DNA of 50,785 nucleotides, taken from Candidatus Omnitrophota bacterium (GTDB lineage: Bacteria; Hinthialibacterota; Hinthialibacteria; Hinthialibacterales; JAKPRU01). Under the pieces are notes generated by a model, which saw only the letters and a list, made by a program, of their open reading frames with translations, was not told the DNA's origin and made no database searches. The number at the start of each line of letters is the position of its first letter. Position 1 is the stretch's first letter. Made by a program: the position numbers and the translations under genes. Shown piece by piece: positions 1 to 8,740 of this stretch. The stretch covers positions 1-50,785 of the forward strand of contig JAKQSI010000024.1 in the NCBI GenBank assembly GCA_029570205.1, in the 5' to 3' direction.

Positions 1-432
1 GACAGGCACAGAAGCCTGTCCTACCATTCGCCCGGGACCTGACAGGCACAGAAGCCTGTCCTACCATTCGCCCGGGACCTGACAGGCACAGAAGCCTGTC
101 CTACCATTCGCCCGGGACCTGACAGGCACAGAGGCCTGTCCTACCATTCGCCCGGGATCCGACAGGCACGGAGGCCTGTCCTACCAGTAGGCCGGGACCT
201 GACAGGCACAGAGGCCTGTCCTACCAGTAGGCCGGGACCTGACAGGCACAGAGGCCTGTCCTACCAGTAGGCCGGGACCTGACAGGCACAGAGGCCTGTC
301 CTACCATTCGCCCGGGATCCGACAGGCACAGAGGCCTGTCCTACCATTCGCCCGGGATCCGACAGGCACGGAGGCCTGTCCTACCAGTAGGCCGGGACCT
401 GACAGGCACAGAGGCCTGTCCTACCAGTAGGC
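1..432. repeat. 40-bp tandem repeat array, each unit with a 7-bp palindromic stem
   Basis: Ten complete 40-bp units and one partial unit start at 1, 41, 81 and so on to 401; the array runs off the left edge. Each unit opens with a perfect inverted repeat, GACAGGC/GCCTGTC around a 6-base loop, followed by about 20 bases containing CTACCA and CCCGGG or GCCGGG. Two main linker types alternate in blocks: one with ATTCGCCCGGGA, one with AGTAGGCCGGGA. A variant ending GGATCC always precedes or repeats before a unit with CACGGAGG, so a higher-order duplication of several units is visible. The same palindrome recurs singly elsewhere in the window. No function is assigned; each unit could fold as a hairpin in DNA or RNA. 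Confidence 0.95.
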
Positions 433-520
433 CAGGCGTCTCTGCCTGGCAAAGAAGTGCGGGAAGCACGCTTTCTTCACCCAATCACCGGCCCCAGCGG
501 AGCGCCGCTCGGAAGATTGC
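431..520. repeat. Composite palindromic repeat ending the tandem array
   Basis: The last array unit runs into a second palindrome, GCCAGGCGTCTCTGCCTGGC, then a tract with AAAGAAG, CTTTCTTC and ATCACCGGCCCC. The same order of modules is found at 6719-6800, and a related order at 7420-7620. The rest of the gap, 521-691, holds no recognisable gene, promoter or RNA. Confidence 0.75.
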
Positions 521-691
521 AATGAATATACCATCGGTTCGGATGTCGGGCAAAAGCGCTGTTCCATTTACAGCAGGAAATAGGGATGTCTATGATGGCG
601 GTGTTGTTCAGCAGGGGCGAGAATCTCAAGAGGTCGAGGCCACGTATTTTCTGTCGTCTCCGTGACTTGAACGTAATCCGAGAAAACCATC

Positions 692-1780
692 ATGTCAGAT
701 GTCGCACTGGTCATCAGCGATCTGGGAAGAGGAGGGACACAGAGGGTCTTGACCAACCTGGCGAATTATTGGTCACAATCGGGGATTGAGGTTACGGTCA
801 TCACATTGCAGAAACGGGATCGGGATTTCTTTCAACTCAGTCCATCCGTTCGGCGAATTGAGATTGGGGGAGTATCCGAGTCGAAGAGTATCTTTTCAGC
901 GGTTCAGTCGAACCTCAATCAAATCCGCGCGATTCGAGAGGCAATCCGGTCCACCGGTGCACCCGTTGTGGTGGGATTTATCGGGGCAACGAATATTCTG
1001 GTTATCGCGGCGTGCATAGGTCTGAGGATTCGGGTCGTGATTTCCGAGAGAAACGATCCGAAAGTGCAATCCATCGGGAGGATCTGGGATTTCCTTCGAT
1101 GGGCATTCTATCGGTTTGCAGACGTGGTCACCGCCAACAGCCACGGGGCTGTAAACTCATTGGCACGCTATGTTCCGAAACGGAAACTGGCATACATTCC
1201 CAACATACTTGTTATTCCGCCGGAGTCCGAACCGTTTACATTCGCACGTCCGACCATTCTGGCGGTCGGGTGCCTTCATCGACAGAAAGCGTTCGATATT
1301 CTGCTGGAATCGTTTGCTATGATTTGCGCACAGATAACAGACTGGCAGCTGGCATTTGTGGGAGATGGGCCGGAAAATGAAGCGCTGCATAAGCAGGCCC
1401 GCAGCCTTGGAATCGGCGAACAAGTGCAATGGCTTGGAGCGAAGGAAGATCCCTTCCCTTACTATCGGGCCGCAGAGATTTTTGCGCTTCCCTCACGTTA
1501 CGAGGGGACACCGAATGCGTTGCTGGAAGCGATGGCCTGCGGACTTCCAGCGGTGGTCAGCGATGGGTCGCCCGGGCTGCTGGAATGGGTAGAAGACGGC
1601 ATTTCCGGCAAAGTAGTGCCGGTGGAAAATGCGCAGGGGCTTGCGAATGCATTATTGGATCTCATCCGTGATCCGGCGCTTCGCAAACAACTGGGACAGG
1701 CGGCGAAATTACGTGTGGCAGAATGCACCCCGGAGAATGCGGTGCGGGTGTGGGAGGATGTTGTTGGTCTGAGGGGATGA
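692..1780 (+). CDS. GT4 family glycosyltransferase
   Basis: A 362-residue cytoplasmic or membrane-associated glycosyltransferase of the GT4 (GT-B fold) family, which moves a sugar from a nucleotide-sugar donor to a glycan or lipid acceptor. The N-terminal glycine-rich acceptor-side motif (GRGGTQRV, about residues 13-20) and the C-terminal donor-side EX7E motif (Glu271 and Glu279 in EGTPNALLEAMACG) are both present, and the length is normal. The ATG at 692 is used; the ribosome-binding site is weak. It is followed by asparagine synthase and a second GT4 gene on the same strand, the usual make-up of a surface polysaccharide or O-antigen cluster. The sugar and acceptor cannot be read from sequence. 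Confidence 0.9.
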   Translation: MSDVALVISDLGRGGTQRVLTNLANYWSQSGIEVTVITLQKRDRDFFQLSPSVRRIEIGGVSESKSIFSAVQSNLNQIRAIREAIRSTGAPVVVGFIGATNILVIAACIGLRIRVVISERNDPKVQSIGRIWDFLRWAFYRFADVVTANSHGAVNSLARYVPKRKLAYIPNILVIPPESEPFTFARPTILAVGCLHRQKAFDILLESFAMICAQITDWQLAFVGDGPENEALHKQARSLGIGEQVQWLGAKEDPFPYYRAAEIFALPSRYEGTPNALLEAMACGLPAVVSDGSPGLLEWVEDGISGKVVPVENAQGLANALLDLIRDPALRKQLGQAAKLRVAECTPENAVRVWEDVVGLRG

Positions 1781-1850
1781 AATGAATAGGACACATAAGA
1801 CCTTTGGGAAATACCCGTGTTGGAGAATCAGCTAAGGAGCAATGATGTTT

Positions 1851-3731
1851 ATGTGTGGCATTTTGGCCTGTTTCAGCCCGCAGGGCAAACCTGTCAATGA
1901 GGAAACGTTTCATTGCCTGCTGGACAATCTTCAACATCGCGGTCCCAATGACAGCGGGGTCTGGTCTTCACCCGAAGCCGGCGTGGTGATGGGGCATCGA
2001 CGACTGTCCATTCTCGATCTGTCACCCCTGGGGCATCAACCGATGGATTCGCGCAACCAGCGCTGGACGCTCATCTATAACGGGGAAATCTATAATTGGA
2101 AGGACATGCGCGATCGGTTGGTGAGCATGGGAGTCTCTTTCCGAAGCGCCGGCGATACGGAGGTTCTTCTGGAGGGTATATCGAACTGGGGGCTGGAAGC
2201 CACGCTTCGGCAATGTGTCGGGGTGTTTGCGATTGCGGTCTGGGACCGGGAAGAGCGGAAAATGTATATCGCCCGGGACCGGATGGGCGAAAAACCCCTT
2301 TATTACGGGTGGAAAAATGGGACCTGGTGGATCGCCAGCGAATTGAAAGCCATCGCGGCAGCGCCATCCGGCGGGTGGGAACTCGACCCGGAGGCGATTG
2401 GCTTATACATGCGATACAAGTATGTCCCGGAGCCATACTCGATTTACCGGGAGATTCGGAAGCTGCCGCCCGGTTCACTGGCCGAATTGCGATCCGATGG
2501 AACGGCGGACAAGAGACCCTATTGGAACTTTTCCGAGGTGGTCGAACGGGGACAGGCGGAACCGTTCCAAGGCTCTATCATGGAGGCCGCGGACGAGCTG
2601 GAGTCGCTGCTGAGAGAGTCGATCCGGTTGCAGCGTGTGGCAGATGTGCCGGTGGGGGCATTCCTGTCGGGGGGAATCGACTCTTCGACGGTCGTGGCGC
2701 TGATGCAGGCACAGGGAGGAGATCCGGTTCGCACCTTCTGCATCGGTTTTGACGAAGCGGATTATGATGAATCCGGATATGCCAGAGCGGTTGCAAAACA
2801 TCTCGGCACGGTTCACACGGAACTCAAAGTTACTCCTGACGAGGCCATGGCGGTGATACCGCAACTGGCTTCGATTTATGACGAACCGTTCGCCGATTCC
2901 AGCGCCATCCCAACCATTCTGGTCTGTCGCCTTGCACGCAAACAGGTGACCGTGGCACTTTCCGGGGACGCGGGGGATGAGTTGTTCGGCGGCTATAACC
3001 GCTACCCGCAACTCTCGGATCTGTGGGGCCGGATGCAGGCGCGACCTGCATGGCTCTCGAACGGATTGTCTGCGTTGTACGGAGCGGGACGGCGAGTCTG
3101 TTCGCTGGTCGGATGCGAGAATCTCGCGCAGAAATTCCTGTGGCATGAGAACTATGCGAAGATCCAGACCATGCCGGAACTGTATGCGAATCTGTTGACG
3201 CATTGCAACAGCCTGGACTTCGCCCTGTCCGAGCCGCCAAACCGTCCGTTGAAGCCGAAGACGTTTCCGGTCAACACCCCCTATCATTACGGAATGGCGT
3301 GCGATGCGACGGAATACCTTCCAGGGGATGGTCTGGTGAAAGTAGACCGCGCGGCGATGTCGTGCGCCCTGGAGACCCGCATTCCACTCCTGGACCATCG
3401 CATTGTGGAGTGGGCCTGGAGCCTACCGGAATCCCATAAAGCAGATCGTCAGAAATCCAAGAAGGTTTTGAGGACCGTGCTGCACCGTTATGTGCCGGAA
3501 AGCATGATGGACCGGCCCAAGAAGGGATTTGGCATACCGGTGGGCGAATGGATTCGCGGGCCACTCCTGGACTGGGCGGAATCGCTGATTTCGGAGACCG
3601 CAATCCGGAAAGCGGGGATCCTTCATCCGCGACGGGCGCGGGCAATTTGGACAGCACACCGGGATCGAAAGGTGGATGATCCCTATCGGGTGTGGGCGCT
3701 TTTGATGCTTCAAGCATGGCTATTGAAATAG
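1851..3731 (+). CDS. asnB: Asparagine synthase (glutamine-hydrolysing), AsnB type
   Basis: A 626-residue two-domain enzyme. The N-terminal class II glutamine amidotransferase frees ammonia from glutamine and the C-terminal synthetase adenylates a carboxylate and amidates it, classically aspartate to asparagine. The catalytic cysteine must be residue 2 (MCGIL), so the ATG at 1851 is preferred over in-frame ATGs at 1842 and 1845; an AAGGAG site lies at 1834-1839. The PP-loop SGGIDSS is at about 273-279 and a C-terminal RPKKGFGIP segment is typical of the family. Between two glycosyltransferases it may instead amidate a sugar acid, as many cluster-borne AsnB homologues are thought to do; that is inference. 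A 16-bp gap separates it from the next gene. Confidence 0.93.
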   Translation: MCGILACFSPQGKPVNEETFHCLLDNLQHRGPNDSGVWSSPEAGVVMGHRRLSILDLSPLGHQPMDSRNQRWTLIYNGEIYNWKDMRDRLVSMGVSFRSAGDTEVLLEGISNWGLEATLRQCVGVFAIAVWDREERKMYIARDRMGEKPLYYGWKNGTWWIASELKAIAAAPSGGWELDPEAIGLYMRYKYVPEPYSIYREIRKLPPGSLAELRSDGTADKRPYWNFSEVVERGQAEPFQGSIMEAADELESLLRESIRLQRVADVPVGAFLSGGIDSSTVVALMQAQGGDPVRTFCIGFDEADYDESGYARAVAKHLGTVHTELKVTPDEAMAVIPQLASIYDEPFADSSAIPTILVCRLARKQVTVALSGDAGDELFGGYNRYPQLSDLWGRMQARPAWLSNGLSALYGAGRRVCSLVGCENLAQKFLWHENYAKIQTMPELYANLLTHCNSLDFALSEPPNRPLKPKTFPVNTPYHYGMACDATEYLPGDGLVKVDRAAMSCALETRIPLLDHRIVEWAWSLPESHKADRQKSKKVLRTVLHRYVPESMMDRPKKGFGIPVGEWIRGPLLDWAESLISETAIRKAGILHPRRARAIWTAHRDRKVDDPYRVWALLMLQAWLLK

Positions 3732-3747
3732 CGACGGGGTACAAGAA

Positions 3748-4851
3748 ATGCGCGTGACCTGCTTCATCGGTTCTCTCTCCTGCGGCGGGGCACAGCGAAG
3801 TCTCCTGATTCTGGCGGAGCATCTATCTCGAAGAGGGCATGAGGTCACCCTGATGACCCATGCGAGTTCCGGGCAACCGGATTTCTTCCTGATCCCGGCA
3901 GGTGTATCGAGGGCATACACCGATCCGGCTGCCTCAGTGGATTGCCGGTGGTTCGACCTTCCCGCGCAGCAGAAACGTCGGCAGGCACTTCGCGACTCCC
4001 TGCTGCAAACAAATCCGAATGTAGTTCTGGGGTTCATTACGATCAACAACATTCGGATTTTGCAGGCGCTGGAGGATTCCGGTATCCCGGTGGTTGCCTG
4101 TGAGCGATCCGATCCGCGTATCTGCCCGATCAACTGGCGCTGGCGGTTTCTTCAAAGGAAGATGTACCCGAAAGCTGATGCGGTCGTGGTTCAGTCCAGG
4201 GAACTTTTGAACTGGGCAAGAACCGAGTATCCCGACTGGAAAACCGTCGCAATTTACAATCCGGTCCTGCCGCCACCCGAAAACAAGCCTCCGCGCCCGC
4301 CGTTCTTTCGCAGGGAATTCAACCTTGTCACCCTGGGGCGGCTGGCCGAGGAAAAACGATACGATCATCTGCTGAGAGCCTTTTCCAGCCTTGCTCCCGA
4401 TTTTCCCGATTGGCAGCTGACTATCGGGGGTGAAGGCCCTACCCGGAATGAACTCGAGAGCCTGATTCGGGAATTGCATTTGACGGAGCGGGTGGAGCTG
4501 CCGGGCGAGATCCAGGAACCTTATTCCTTGCTGGGCCATGCGAACCTGTTTGCGATGACCTCCCGTTTTGAAGGATTTCCGAATACGCTCGCAGAGGCGA
4601 TGGCCTGCGGTGTGCCTGCAGTGAGCTACGATTGCCCGTCCGGTCCCCGGCAGATTATTCGCCACGGAATCGACGGTATCCTCGTGAAAGATGGGGATAT
4701 CGAGGAGTTTGGCGAGGCTCTGGCAGCCCTGATGGGTGATACGCGCCGCCGGGAATTGTATGGCGCAAAAGCGCGGGAGGTGGTAGAACGTTTTCGAGTG
4801 GACGATGTAATTGACCGGTGGGAGCGGGTTTTGCGGGAAGCCAAGGGATAA
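3748..4851 (+). CDS. GT4 family glycosyltransferase (second copy)
   Basis: A 367-residue GT4 (GT-B) glycosyltransferase. It shows the N-terminal CGGAQRSLLILAEHL motif and the C-terminal EX7E motif at Glu275/Glu283 (EGFPNTLAEAMACG), then a PSGP segment frequent in GalNAc/GlcNAc-type family members. It starts 16 bp after asparagine synthase and shares the overall layout of the 692-1780 protein, including an N-terminal GG-Q-R motif, so the two may be paralogues acting in sequence on one glycan. Donor and acceptor are unknown. It is the last gene of the rightward glycan cluster and converges on the phosphate transporter gene. Confidence 0.9.
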   Translation: MRVTCFIGSLSCGGAQRSLLILAEHLSRRGHEVTLMTHASSGQPDFFLIPAGVSRAYTDPAASVDCRWFDLPAQQKRRQALRDSLLQTNPNVVLGFITINNIRILQALEDSGIPVVACERSDPRICPINWRWRFLQRKMYPKADAVVVQSRELLNWARTEYPDWKTVAIYNPVLPPPENKPPRPPFFRREFNLVTLGRLAEEKRYDHLLRAFSSLAPDFPDWQLTIGGEGPTRNELESLIRELHLTERVELPGEIQEPYSLLGHANLFAMTSRFEGFPNTLAEAMACGVPAVSYDCPSGPRQIIRHGIDGILVKDGDIEEFGEALAALMGDTRRRELYGAKAREVVERFRVDDVIDRWERVLREAKG

Positions 4852-4860
4852 GGCGGAGGA

Positions 4861-4887
4861 GAAAAAAGGCGGTAGCTGCGCTACCGC
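4861..4887 (-). terminator. Intrinsic terminator of the phosphate transport operon, built from a dispersed repeat
   Basis: GCGGTAGC/GCTACCGC forms a perfect 8-bp stem with a 3-base loop (4869-4887). On the minus strand it is followed by six T residues (4862-4867), a classical rho-independent terminator 27 bp after the PiT stop codon. The sequence, with its AAAAAAGGCGG and CCGCACTCCA flanks, resembles 30841-30870, so the terminator belongs to a repeat family. Confidence 0.8.
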
Positions 4888-4913
4888 ACTCCAAGGGCGT
4901 GGCCATACGGCGA

Positions 4914-5897
4914 TCAAAGGAAATGTTTGAAAGCCAAGGTAATCAGAAAGGTCAGGGCGGCGCAGATCGGGAAGGTAATCACCCACGCCAGGACGATATT
5001 CCCAACAATGTTCCAGCGAACGCCGTTGATATTTTTGGCGGCGGCAACGCCCATGATGGATGTGGTGATGGTATGCGTTGTGCTGAGAGGAACGCCGCTC
5101 AGGGATGCTCCCATAATTACGACGGAAGCAGATGTTTCTGCGGCAAATCCCTGCCAGGGACGAATATTCACCATGCGCATCCCGACATTCTTGATGATCT
5201 TCCATCCGCCGATCGTTGTGCCGATTCCCATGGTTACCGCACACAGCAATACCACCCAGACCGGCACATAAAACTCCGGCAGGACACCGCCTACCACCAG
5301 GGTCAGGGAGAAAATGCCTATAAACTTCTGCCCATCGTTCATCCCGTGATTGAAAGCCATGAGCAAAGAGGACACGATTTGGAGTCTGCAGAATGCAAAT
5401 TGGGCGGTTTTCGGGGTTATGTGGCGGCAGAGAGAGATGATGATTCGAGCCACAACATAGCTGACTATAAAACCCAGGAAACTCGAGAGCAGCAGTCCGA
5501 GCAGGACTTTTTTCCACCCGGCGGCGATCAACGCCGATGGCCCAACCGTGGCGAGAGCCGCGCCGGACAGACCGGCCACCAGTTCATGGGACTTGCTTGT
5601 GGGAATGCCGAAATGAACGGTGACGAAGCTCCAGAGAATGATGCAGGTCATGGTGGCGATGATTGCGCTCGGCTGAATGGCGGCAACATCCACGATACCG
5701 GTCCCGATGGTATGCGCCACCTCCGTTCCGCATAGTGTGCCGAATACATTAAAAGTCGATGCCAGAAACACCGCCGCCCGGGGAGTCATCACCCGTGTGG
5801 AAACAACCGTGGCAATGGCGTTCGGCGCATCGGTCCAGCCGTTGACGAATTCCGCCCCCAGCACGAGAAGCAGGACAAGGAACAGTTCCCAACCCAT
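4914..5897 (-). CDS. pit: PiT family inorganic phosphate transporter
   Basis: A 327-residue polytopic inner-membrane protein that takes up phosphate (as a metal-phosphate complex or by cation symport). The N-terminal family signature is clear (DAPNAIATVVST, about residues 23-34; the first usual G-N is G-W-T here), and the second, inverted copy appears near residues 165-180 as FNHGMNDGQKFIG. The length fits the short PiT form. ATG 5897 has an AAGGGA site upstream. It lies 15 bp after a DUF47 gene on the same strand, a well-known PiT-plus-accessory pair, and is followed by a terminator at 4861-4887. Confidence 0.92.
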   Translation of the reverse strand: MGWELFLVLLLVLGAEFVNGWTDAPNAIATVVSTRVMTPRAAVFLASTFNVFGTLCGTEVAHTIGTGIVDVAAIQPSAIIATMTCIILWSFVTVHFGIPTSKSHELVAGLSGAALATVGPSALIAAGWKKVLLGLLLSSFLGFIVSYVVARIIISLCRHITPKTAQFAFCRLQIVSSLLMAFNHGMNDGQKFIGIFSLTLVVGGVLPEFYVPVWVVLLCAVTMGIGTTIGGWKIIKNVGMRMVNIRPWQGFAAETSASVVIMGASLSGVPLSTTHTITTSIMGVAAAKNINGVRWNIVGNIVLAWVITFPICAALTFLITLAFKHFL

Positions 5898-5912
5898 CGC
5901 ACATATCCCTTC

Positions 5913-6572
5913 TTATTTGGAGGCCCGTGCGATGGACATCATCGTATCGGCAACATCGCGCTCGTGATCGGTGATCCGTTCAAGTCCCTGGAAGATTCGC
6001 TCCCATTTCATCACAGTGAGAGGATCGGTTCCATTTCCCTGCCATAAATCGCTGACTGCCGCTGTCCGCAAATCGTCCGCTTCCGTTTCGAGATTGCTGA
6101 ATGCCGGATAACGGGAAGCGATGTCATCATAACGGGCGTGTCTCAAATCCTCCACCATCGTCGGAATCTCCTCCGCCATTTTGACGATGTAAGCCGAGAA
6201 TGACCGAACCTGCGGGCGAATGCAACCGACATTGTAGATCTGGATATGTTTTACCACCCGCCGCATGGATCGAAGACAGCTGTCGAGCTGGTTGGCCATA
6301 AGGGCGGCATCGGATTTGTCGATCCAGCTGATGATGAAAGTACGATCGAGGATTTCATTGATCTGTTGTTTCAGAAGGTCACCTTCCCCTTTCAGGCGGA
6401 TGACCCGCTGAATGGAAACGGGGCGCTCTTCGACCTCGCAGGCAAACAGGTGATCCAACTCATGGGCGCATTCGACGGTTTTCCGCGCGTATTGTTCGAA
6501 TAGTGACTCCAACACACCATCCGACCGATTCTTGAATATGTCCACAAACAATCGAGAGAAAAAAGAGAACAT
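5913..6572 (-). CDS. DUF47 (PhoU-like) phosphate transport regulator
   Basis: A 219-residue all-helical cytoplasmic protein of the DUF47/TIGR00153 family, related in fold to PhoU. These proteins accompany PiT transporters and are thought to modulate phosphate uptake. The N-terminus (MFSFFSRLFVDIFKN) and the C-terminal end (ERITDHERDVADTMMSI), which resembles the metal-binding helix of PhoU-like proteins, fit the family, and the length is normal. It starts at ATG 6572 with an AAGAGGAAAAG site and is the first gene of a two-gene operon with the PiT permease. Confidence 0.9.
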   Translation of the reverse strand: MFSFFSRLFVDIFKNRSDGVLESLFEQYARKTVECAHELDHLFACEVEERPVSIQRVIRLKGEGDLLKQQINEILDRTFIISWIDKSDAALMANQLDSCLRSMRRVVKHIQIYNVGCIRPQVRSFSAYIVKMAEEIPTMVEDLRHARYDDIASRYPAFSNLETEADDLRTAAVSDLWQGNGTDPLTVMKWERIFQGLERITDHERDVADTMMSIARASK

Positions 6573-6597
6573 GATGACTTTTCCTCTTAAGAAAGCT

Positions 6598-6812
6598 GGC
6601 CCAGAACCGTCATTCCGAGGAGCGAAGCGACGTGGGAATCTTGTGGTTGCGGCAGACCGACCTGAGATCGCCGCGTCGCAGCCCTTCGCAGACTCCGGGC
6701 GGCTCCTATCTCACCCATCGACAGGCACAGAGGCCTGTCCCACCAGCGGGCCAGGCGTCCCTGCCTGGCAAAGAAAGGCTTTCTTCTTCCAACCACCGGC
6801 CCCGCCGGAGCC
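6598..6812. repeat. Mosaic of three palindromic repeat modules
   Basis: In order: a module with ATTCCGAGGAGCGAAGCGAC and a paired tract GATCGCCGCGTCGC...CCTTCGCAGACTCCGGGCGG (about 6612-6706), then GACAGGC-ACAGAG-GCCTGTC (6719-6738), then GGCCAGGCGTCCCTGCCTGGC with an AAAGAAAGGCTTTCTTC tail (6749-6790). The same modules recur in other orders at 420-520 and 7420-7620. The wider gap 6573-7640 carries short reading frames in several frames, but none has a family signature or convincing start, so no gene is called. Confidence 0.8.
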
Positions 6813-7144
6813 GTGCTCACGGTCATTGCCGTGAATGCGCAGGTACGGCAGGGACGGATCACAAGATATCCCACCTGCCTTTGTATTATTTGATGACGGA
6901 ACCATGCGCACAATGCCGCTGCCACCCGGAAGACGCAGAAATACGCCATCCGGCGCTCCGGCGAGGCATTTTGGGTGTCGCCGAGGGCCGATTCCGCTTG
7001 CCGGAACCAGCCATTTTTCTATTGAGGAGATCTTCTGTCAGTATCTATCATAAATAAAATCAAGTAGTTATATGCTCTCGGAGATAAATTTTACTTTGCG
7101 CCTCCAAACATTGAAAAAAAATTGAAAATATTTGCCTCTACCCC

Positions 7145-7172
7145 TTGCCAATTCATCCGAATTCGATATAAT
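7145..7172 (+). promoter_or_regulatory. Sigma-70-like promoter with no obvious downstream gene
   Basis: TTGCCA (7145-7150), a 16-bp spacer and a perfect TATAAT (7167-7172) lie in an AT-rich island. Transcription would start near 7179, more than 500 bp before the next convincing coding start at 7712, and would run through the hairpin at 7232-7258. Confidence 0.45.
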
Positions 7173-7231
7173 CTTAACCAGAACCGAGGAAAGTTGTCTC
7201 GCAAAGACAAAACATTTTCTCATTTTACCCT

Positions 7232-7258
7232 CGCTGCCCGGACACCATCCGGGCAGCG
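7232..7258 (+). other. Strong hairpin downstream of an orphan promoter; possible small RNA
   Basis: CGCTGCCCGGA and TCCGGGCAGCG form an 11-bp perfect stem around ACACC loop bases (7243-7247 CACCA). It sits about 55 bases after the predicted start from the 7145-7172 promoter. It is followed by GCATTTTAAGG, which is not a good U-tract, so it may be part of a structured leader or small RNA rather than a terminator. No known RNA family was recognised. Confidence 0.35.
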
Positions 7259-7419
7259 GCATTTTAAGGGGCTTTCGCCCGAACGACAGGGAGAATATCT
7301 GAACCCTGATTTACCCGATTGAAGGATTGCCCTGATTCTTCATCCCTTTCTTTTTCCTCATCACGGTAATCCCGTAATCCCATCAATCACGGTTCAGACT
7401 TCTTCTGGCGCCTCTCTTT

Positions 7420-7620
7420 GAAAGGACAGGCATAGAAGAGTAGGCCAGGCGTCCCTGCCGGGCAGAGAAAGGCAGCGACAAGCCAGGAACCAGGACTGAG
7501 CCTGAGATCGCCACGTCGCCGCCCTTCGCAGACTCCGGGCGGTTCCTCGCGATGACGGGTTGGGCATCCCGCCGCGAGGCCACGCTTTCTTTTTCCATAT
7601 CACTGGCCCCCTCGAAGGGA
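7420..7620. repeat. Second mosaic of the same repeat modules
   Basis: A truncated GACAGGCA module (7424-7431), a GGCCAGGCGTCCCTGCCGGGC module (7441-7461), and a GATCGCCACGTCGCCGCCC...CTCCGGGCGG module (about 7505-7545) occur in a different order from 6598-6812, followed by a tract with CACGCTTTCTTTTTCC and CACTGGCCCC that resembles the tail near 460-500. Shuffled order of shared modules points to independent insertions or recombination. Confidence 0.7.
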
Positions 7621-7651
7621 AGTTCCCCGGTGTGAACCTGAATCTGTGATC

Positions 7652-7680
7652 TTCAAAAAGCGACATGGGTCAGCTACAAT
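7652..7680 (+). promoter_or_regulatory. Sigma-70-like promoter for the UroD/ProB operon
   Basis: TTCAAA (7652-7657), a 17-bp spacer and TACAAT (7675-7680) lie 31 bp upstream of ATG 7712. Spacing and position suit the promoter of the gene cluster that follows. Confidence 0.5.
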
Positions 7681-7711
7681 CGCATGAAGGTATCAATTTG
7701 AGGTGAATGCC

Positions 7712-8740
7712 ATGTTATCCCGCAATCCGAGCATGACTCCTTATGAACGGTTTATGAACGTCCTCGAAGGCAGGCCGGTAGATCGTGTGCCGGTAACCCC
7801 TATCCTGATGACTTTTGCTGCGCAGTATAGCGGCAGGAAATACGGGGATTTCTGTTTCGATTATCGGACACTGGTGGAATGCTGGATACGATGCCGGGAG
7901 GATTTCGACCTGGATTTCGTTGCGACCCTGTCGGACCCGTTCCGTGAGGCAGCGGACTTCGGACTTCCGGTCCGACGGGAGGAGGACGATCTTCCTATCC
8001 GCGAGGATTACTTGATATTGGGTCTGGATGAAATGGAGAAGGTCCAGTTCGTGAACCCATACAAGGGTCCCCGGATGTCGGACCGAATCCGCGCGGTGGA
8101 AGAATTTCGAAGGGCGATAAAAGGAAAAATCCCGATTCTGGGCTGGATAGAGGGCTGCTTTGCAGAAGCCTGCGATCTGTATCCGATGACCGATATCATG
8201 ATCGACACGATTGACCGTCCTGACATGGTTCGCGATTTCCTGGAAAGGATTCTTCCGACCGAGATCGCCTTCGCCGAAGCGCAGATCCGCGCGGGCGCAG
8301 ATGTGATCGGGATCGGGGATGCGGCGGCTTCCCTGGTGAGTGCAGAGACTTACGAAGATATCATCCTTCCGTTCGAGCAACGGGAAGTAGATGCGATTCA
8401 CAAAGCCGGGGCCAGGGTGAAACTCCATATCTGCGGCAATACCAACCACCTGGCTCGCCTGATGTGGAAGTCCGGCGCGGATATCATCGACCTGGATCAT
8501 GCGGTCGATCTACCCCGCGCCCGGAAGTGTATCCCGGAACGCGTTGCGATCTGCGGAAACATGGACCCGGTTGCCGATTTGCAGGATGGAACCCCCGATA
8601 GTATTGTAGCCCGCGCAAAATCCGACCTGGAAGCAGGCGGCAGGGCGTTTATGCTGGGACCCGGCTGCGAGGTCCCCCGTTATACACCCATAGAAAACTT
8701 GCACGCTTTTGTGCGTGCTGCGAAAGAAACGTTGCTGTGA
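7712..8740 (+). CDS. Uroporphyrinogen decarboxylase-family protein, corrinoid methyltransferase (MtaA/MtbA)-like
   Basis: A 342-residue cytoplasmic TIM-barrel protein of the UroD superfamily. It carries the zinc-site pattern of the methylcobamide methyltransferase branch: His239-x-Cys241 (LHICGNTNH) and Cys319 (GPGCEVPRYTP). True HemE enzymes lack this site, so it probably moves a methyl group between a corrinoid protein and a thiol or demethylates a substrate; the substrate is unknown. An AGGTG site at 7701-7705 favours ATG 7712 over the in-frame GTG at 7703. Its stop overlaps the GTG start of proB by 4 bp, so the two are translationally coupled. No corrinoid protein or partner methyltransferase gene is in the window. 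Confidence 0.85.
   Translation: MLSRNPSMTPYERFMNVLEGRPVDRVPVTPILMTFAAQYSGRKYGDFCFDYRTLVECWIRCREDFDLDFVATLSDPFREAADFGLPVRREEDDLPIREDYLILGLDEMEKVQFVNPYKGPRMSDRIRAVEEFRRAIKGKIPILGWIEGCFAEACDLYPMTDIMIDTIDRPDMVRDFLERILPTEIAFAEAQIRAGADVIGIGDAAASLVSAETYEDIILPFEQREVDAIHKAGARVKLHICGNTNHLARLMWKSGADIIDLDHAVDLPRARKCIPERVAICGNMDPVADLQDGTPDSIVARAKSDLEAGGRAFMLGPGCEVPRYTPIENLHAFVRAAKETLL

Noticed and set aside
1-432. CRISPR array
   Set aside because: The 20-bp linkers between palindromes are of only two types and repeat themselves, so they are not unique spacers; no cas gene is present.
2475-3398. 307-residue minus-strand open frame
   Set aside because: Antisense to the asparagine synthase core, low-complexity composition, no start signal.
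3934-5517. 527-residue minus-strand open frame
   Set aside because: It lies antisense to the GT4 gene and in another frame of the PiT gene; it has no family signature and the overlapped proteins are clearly real.
6573-7640. Small protein genes among short frames (60-140 codons)
   Set aside because: They are translations of repeat modules in several frames, lack ribosome-binding sites and match no family.
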